DNA of 64,000 nucleotides from Rhizobium sp. (GTDB lineage Bacteria > Pseudomonadota > Gammaproteobacteria > Burkholderiales > Thiobacillaceae), in the NCBI GenBank assembly GCA_019459285.1, contig JAIBEL010000006.1:1-64000 (forward strand), written 5' to 3'. Shown in pieces: positions 61,702 to 64,000 of this stretch. The position numbers and the translations under genes are program-made. Every line of letters starts with the position of its first letter. Positions within the stretch are counted from its first letter, which is position 1. A model generated the notes under the pieces. The model was not told the origin of the DNA and did no database searches. It saw only the letters and a list, made by a program, of their open reading frames with translations.

Positions 61702-63252
61702 ATGACGCATGTTGTCATCCTGGGAGCCGGCATCGCGGGCGTGACCGCGGCCTATGCCCTGAAAGCCCAACTGGGTCCGCACGACGAAGTGACGGTGGTG
61801 TCGGACAAGCCCTATTTCCACTTCGTGCCGTCCAATCCCTGGATCGCCATGGGCTGGCGCGAACGCGCCGATATCGCCTTCCCTATCGCGCCCTATCTGG
61901 AATCGCGCGGCATCAAATTCATCCACAGTGCCGTCGAGCGCATCCATCCTGACGTCATCCAGGTCGACCTGGAGAACGGCGATGTGCTGTATTACGATGC
62001 ACTGCTGATCGCCACGGGCGCAAGCGGCATGACCGACGCGATTCCCGGTCTCGCCGACTACACGCATTCGGTCATCCACATCGACCAGGCCGAGCGCGCA
62101 CTGGCGGCCTACCGTGAGTTCGTACGCCACCCCGGACCGATCGTGATCGGGGCGGCGCCAGGCGCCAGCGTGCTGGGACCGCTCTACGAATATGCCTTCC
62201 TGATCGATGCAGACCTCAAGCGCCGCAACATCCGCGAGCGGGTGCCGATCACCCTCGTCACGCCCGAACCCTGGCCCGGTCATCTCGGCCTCGGCGGCGA
62301 AGGCGCCAGCCGGGGCGCGGTGACTGCCGCGCTGGTCGACACCAAGATCAGTGTGATCTGCAACGCCATCACGACGCGCGTCGACGCGGACGTCCTCCAC
62401 ATCGCCGAACTCAATGCCGCCGGTGGCACCAAGCAGACCCATACCCTGCCTTATGCCTATTCGGTCTACTGGCCGGCTTTCGGCGGCGTACCCGGCGTAC
62501 GCAGTGCCGCCGGCCTGGTCGACAAGCATGGACTCGTGATCGTGGACGAATACCTGCGCAATCCGGACTACCCTAATGTGTTCGCCCTGGGCGCCTGCGT
62601 GGCGCAACCGGCAGTGACCCACACCCCGGTACCGGTGGGCTCCCCCGACTCGGTATACGCGATCCAGAAAGCCGGCGAGATCGCGGTACACAACATCCTG
62701 GCCCAACTCGGCGATGCGCCGCTGACGAGCTATGTCCCGCAACGCGCCAAGTGGCTGAGCGACATGGGCAACACCGGCGCCGCCTACCTGTCGGAGCCCC
62801 AGGTGCCCTTGCGCGACATCAACTGGATGCGCCAGGGGCGCTGGGTGCATCAGGCCAAGGTCGATTTCGAGAAGTACTTCGTCAACCGGATCCGTCTGCA
62901 GCCTGCTGGCCACACCCCTTCCGTCGCTTCGCACATCGCCGGCGTGATGAGCCGAGTGCTGGCCGGAAAAAGCGGCGAACCGCACCCGCCGCTGGTGGCG
63001 CCGAGCGGCGGCAAGCCCCTGGAAATCCGGCTGCCGCAGGATCCCTGCATCGAGCTCAGGGCACTGGCCAAGTCGGTCGGTCGCGATCCCGACGCACTGG
63101 CAGCCGACCTGCTGGCTGCCGCGGTGTCAGATGCCAAATCGTATCTGAACGAACCGGCCGTCGAGGCCATGGCGCTGGCACGGCGCGAACTGCTGGTGGA
63201 AGCCCTGCCGGAACGCCAGCCGGGTGTCGAATTCCACGGCGGCGGGACGTGA
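61702..63252 (+). CDS. SQR-like FAD/NAD(P)-type flavoprotein lacking a canonical cysteine
   Basis: This 516-residue protein resembles sulfide:quinone oxidoreductase. It has an FAD-binding VVILGAGIAGVTAAYAL at the start, PYFHFVPSNPWIAMG, LIATGASG and the second FAD part VFALGACVA near residue 292. A typical SQR has a catalytic cysteine in 'GASCFGPAYE'; here the stretch is GASVLGPLYE with valine at 157. Cysteines remain only in VICNAI, ALGACVA and DPCIEL. It also has a C-terminal addition of about 100 residues. It lies between narI and a dsrC-like gene, so a redox role with a sulfur carrier and quinone is plausible, but sulfide oxidation is doubtful. Confidence 0.8.
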   Translation: MTHVVILGAGIAGVTAAYALKAQLGPHDEVTVVSDKPYFHFVPSNPWIAMGWRERADIAFPIAPYLESRGIKFIHSAVERIHPDVIQVDLENGDVLYYDALLIATGASGMTDAIPGLADYTHSVIHIDQAERALAAYREFVRHPGPIVIGAAPGASVLGPLYEYAFLIDADLKRRNIRERVPITLVTPEPWPGHLGLGGEGASRGAVTAALVDTKISVICNAITTRVDADVLHIAELNAAGGTKQTHTLPYAYSVYWPAFGGVPGVRSAAGLVDKHGLVIVDEYLRNPDYPNVFALGACVAQPAVTHTPVPVGSPDSVYAIQKAGEIAVHNILAQLGDAPLTSYVPQRAKWLSDMGNTGAAYLSEPQVPLRDINWMRQGRWVHQAKVDFEKYFVNRIRLQPAGHTPSVASHIAGVMSRVLAGKSGEPHPPLVAPSGGKPLEIRLPQDPCIELRALAKSVGRDPDALAADLLAAAVSDAKSYLNEPAVEAMALARRELLVEALPERQPGVEFHGGGT

Positions 63253-63352
63253 CGGGTGCATTTGCCGATCCCGGCTTGATCGCATCGGCAGAACATGCAA
63301 ACATATATGCAAAATGAATTATTAAGCAACGTAATCGGAACAGGAGAAAACC
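63253..63352. promoter_or_regulatory. Spacer before the DsrC-like gene with a short inverted repeat
   Basis: This 100-base AT-rich gap contains ATGCAAACATATATGCA near 63295-63311, with TGCA at both ends, and an AGGAGAAAA ribosome-binding sequence before 63353. It may hold a separate promoter for the DsrC-like gene. No known operator was matched. Confidence 0.3.
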
Positions 63353-63673
63353 ATGGCCATCGATTTGCCCGAACGCGACGCGGAAGGTTATCTGATCGAA
63401 CCGGGAGACTGGAACGAGGAAATAGCCCAGGCCCTGGCCGAAGGCGAGAACATCCAGCTCACCGACGACCATTGGGATGCCATCCGTTTCATGCGCGAAT
63501 ACTATGACGAGCACCAGATCGCAGCTGATGCCCGCTACGTCATCAAGCATCTGGCCGAACGCATGGGCAGGGACGCGCAGAAGAAGCTGTTCGAACTGTT
63601 TCCCTATGGCTATGTGAAGCAGGCCTGCAAGATCGCCGGCATGAAACGTCCGCGAGCCTGGAGCACGGGCTGA
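63353..63673 (+). CDS. DsrC/TusE-family protein with only one of the two C-terminal cysteines
   Basis: This 106-residue protein is clearly of the DsrC/TusE family: DAEGYLIEPGDWNEEIAQALAEGE, LTDDHWDAIRFMREYYDEHQIA and LFELFPYGYVKQACKIAGMKRPR. DsrC uses two cysteines, 11 residues apart, at its end. Here the first (C92) is present, but the second position is tryptophan (W103), followed by STG. It therefore cannot form the usual intramolecular disulfide, and lacks the terminal cysteine that TusE needs. It may be a regulatory or divergent member of the family. AGGAG lies about 9 bases upstream. Confidence 0.92.
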   Translation: MAIDLPERDAEGYLIEPGDWNEEIAQALAEGENIQLTDDHWDAIRFMREYYDEHQIAADARYVIKHLAERMGRDAQKKLFELFPYGYVKQACKIAGMKRPRAWSTG

Positions 63674-63735
63674 TCGACGACCTGCAAACGGCGCAGCGCG
63701 GCATACCTCGACCTGATTGATCCCACCCGCACCGC

Positions 63736-64000
63736 ATGGCCATGCTACCCATCGACGATCGAGCGAAGCGTCCACCGCCCACCGGCTGGGCGCCCTTCGC
63801 GCTCGGATTCCGGCCATTCTTCCTGGCGGCCGGCCTCTATGCCGTATTGATGATGGCGCTGTGGCTGTTTGTGCTGGGCGGCATCATCATTCCTGGCGAA
63901 TTGCTCCCGCTGGTCTGGCACGGTCATGAAATGGTGTTCGGCTTCGCCGTATCGGTGATTGCCGGTTTTCTGCTGACCGCGGCACAGAACTGGACCGGCC
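63736..64000 (+). CDS. nnrS: NnrS-family haem/copper membrane protein, N-terminal part
   Basis: Cut by the right edge; 88 residues are visible. GWAPFALGFRPFFLAAGLYAVLMMAL, LVWHGHEMVFGFAVSVIAGFLLTAAQNWTG are typical of NnrS, a polytopic protein linked to resistance to nitric oxide stress in denitrifiers. The conserved WHGHEM may bind metal. It follows the DsrC-like gene by 62 bases. The ATG at 63736 has a second in-frame ATG two codons later. Confidence 0.9.
   Translation, partial: MAMLPIDDRAKRPPPTGWAPFALGFRPFFLAAGLYAVLMMALWLFVLGGIIIPGELLPLVWHGHEMVFGFAVSVIAGFLLTAAQNWTG

Overview
The window is GC-rich and gene-dense, and looks like a chromosomal stretch of a facultatively denitrifying, hydrogen- and probably sulfur-oxidising betaproteobacterium. 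From memory, the run group 1e hydrogenase - hyp - narXL - nos - narK1K2GHJI - DsrC-like resembles Thiobacillus (Thiobacillaceae). That placement is inference, because there is no rRNA or other phylogenetic marker here. No tRNA, rRNA, CRISPR array, prophage or insertion sequence was found.

Region 1 (1-14.4 kb, plus strand) is a tetrahydromethanopterin (H4MPT) and methylofuran gene cluster. It contains the end of a beta-RFAP synthase gene, mtdB, an ATP-grasp gene (orfY), mch, orf5, orf7, fae, orf17, mfnD-, mfnF-, pabB- and mfnE-like genes, a secreted protein of unknown function, a TlpA thioredoxin and an MfnA-like decarboxylase. Fae, MtdB and Mch oxidise formaldehyde as an H4MPT adduct to the formyl level; the others plausibly make H4MPT and methylofuran. 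One HisA-like gene lies antisense inside the cluster, and its start codon overlaps that of mfnD. No methanol dehydrogenase is visible, so the formaldehyde may come from methylated sulfur compounds or another C1 source (inference).

Region 2 (14.6-24.4 kb) holds a small cytochrome c gene, then on the minus strand a V/A-type ATPase operon (G/H-C-I-K-F-E-A-B-D) ending in a glutaredoxin-like gene. Four of its gaps hold inverted arrays of 7-base repeats, which in two cases also provide the upstream gene's stop codon.

Region 3 (24.4-37.0 kb) is a group 1e (Isp-type) [NiFe] hydrogenase operon on the minus strand (hupD-hupH-hynS-isp1-isp2-hynL-hupE). Divergent from it is a full maturation operon, hypC-A-B-D-F-E. 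A 270-bp inverted-repeat element sits between hynS and isp1. hflX follows.

Region 4 (38.5-64 kb) is denitrification. narXL (minus) is divergent from nosZ-R-D-F-Y-L, which is followed by a two-gene toxin-antitoxin-like pair and a second nosL-like gene. A bidirectional terminator and a cytochrome c gene come next, then narK1-narK2-narG-narH-narJ-narI, an SQR-like flavoprotein gene, a DsrC-family gene and the start of nnrS. A near-consensus 7-2-7 NarL site lies upstream of narK1. The SQR-like and DsrC-like proteins each lack a cysteine that is central to their families, which suggests divergent roles tied to nitrate respiration.
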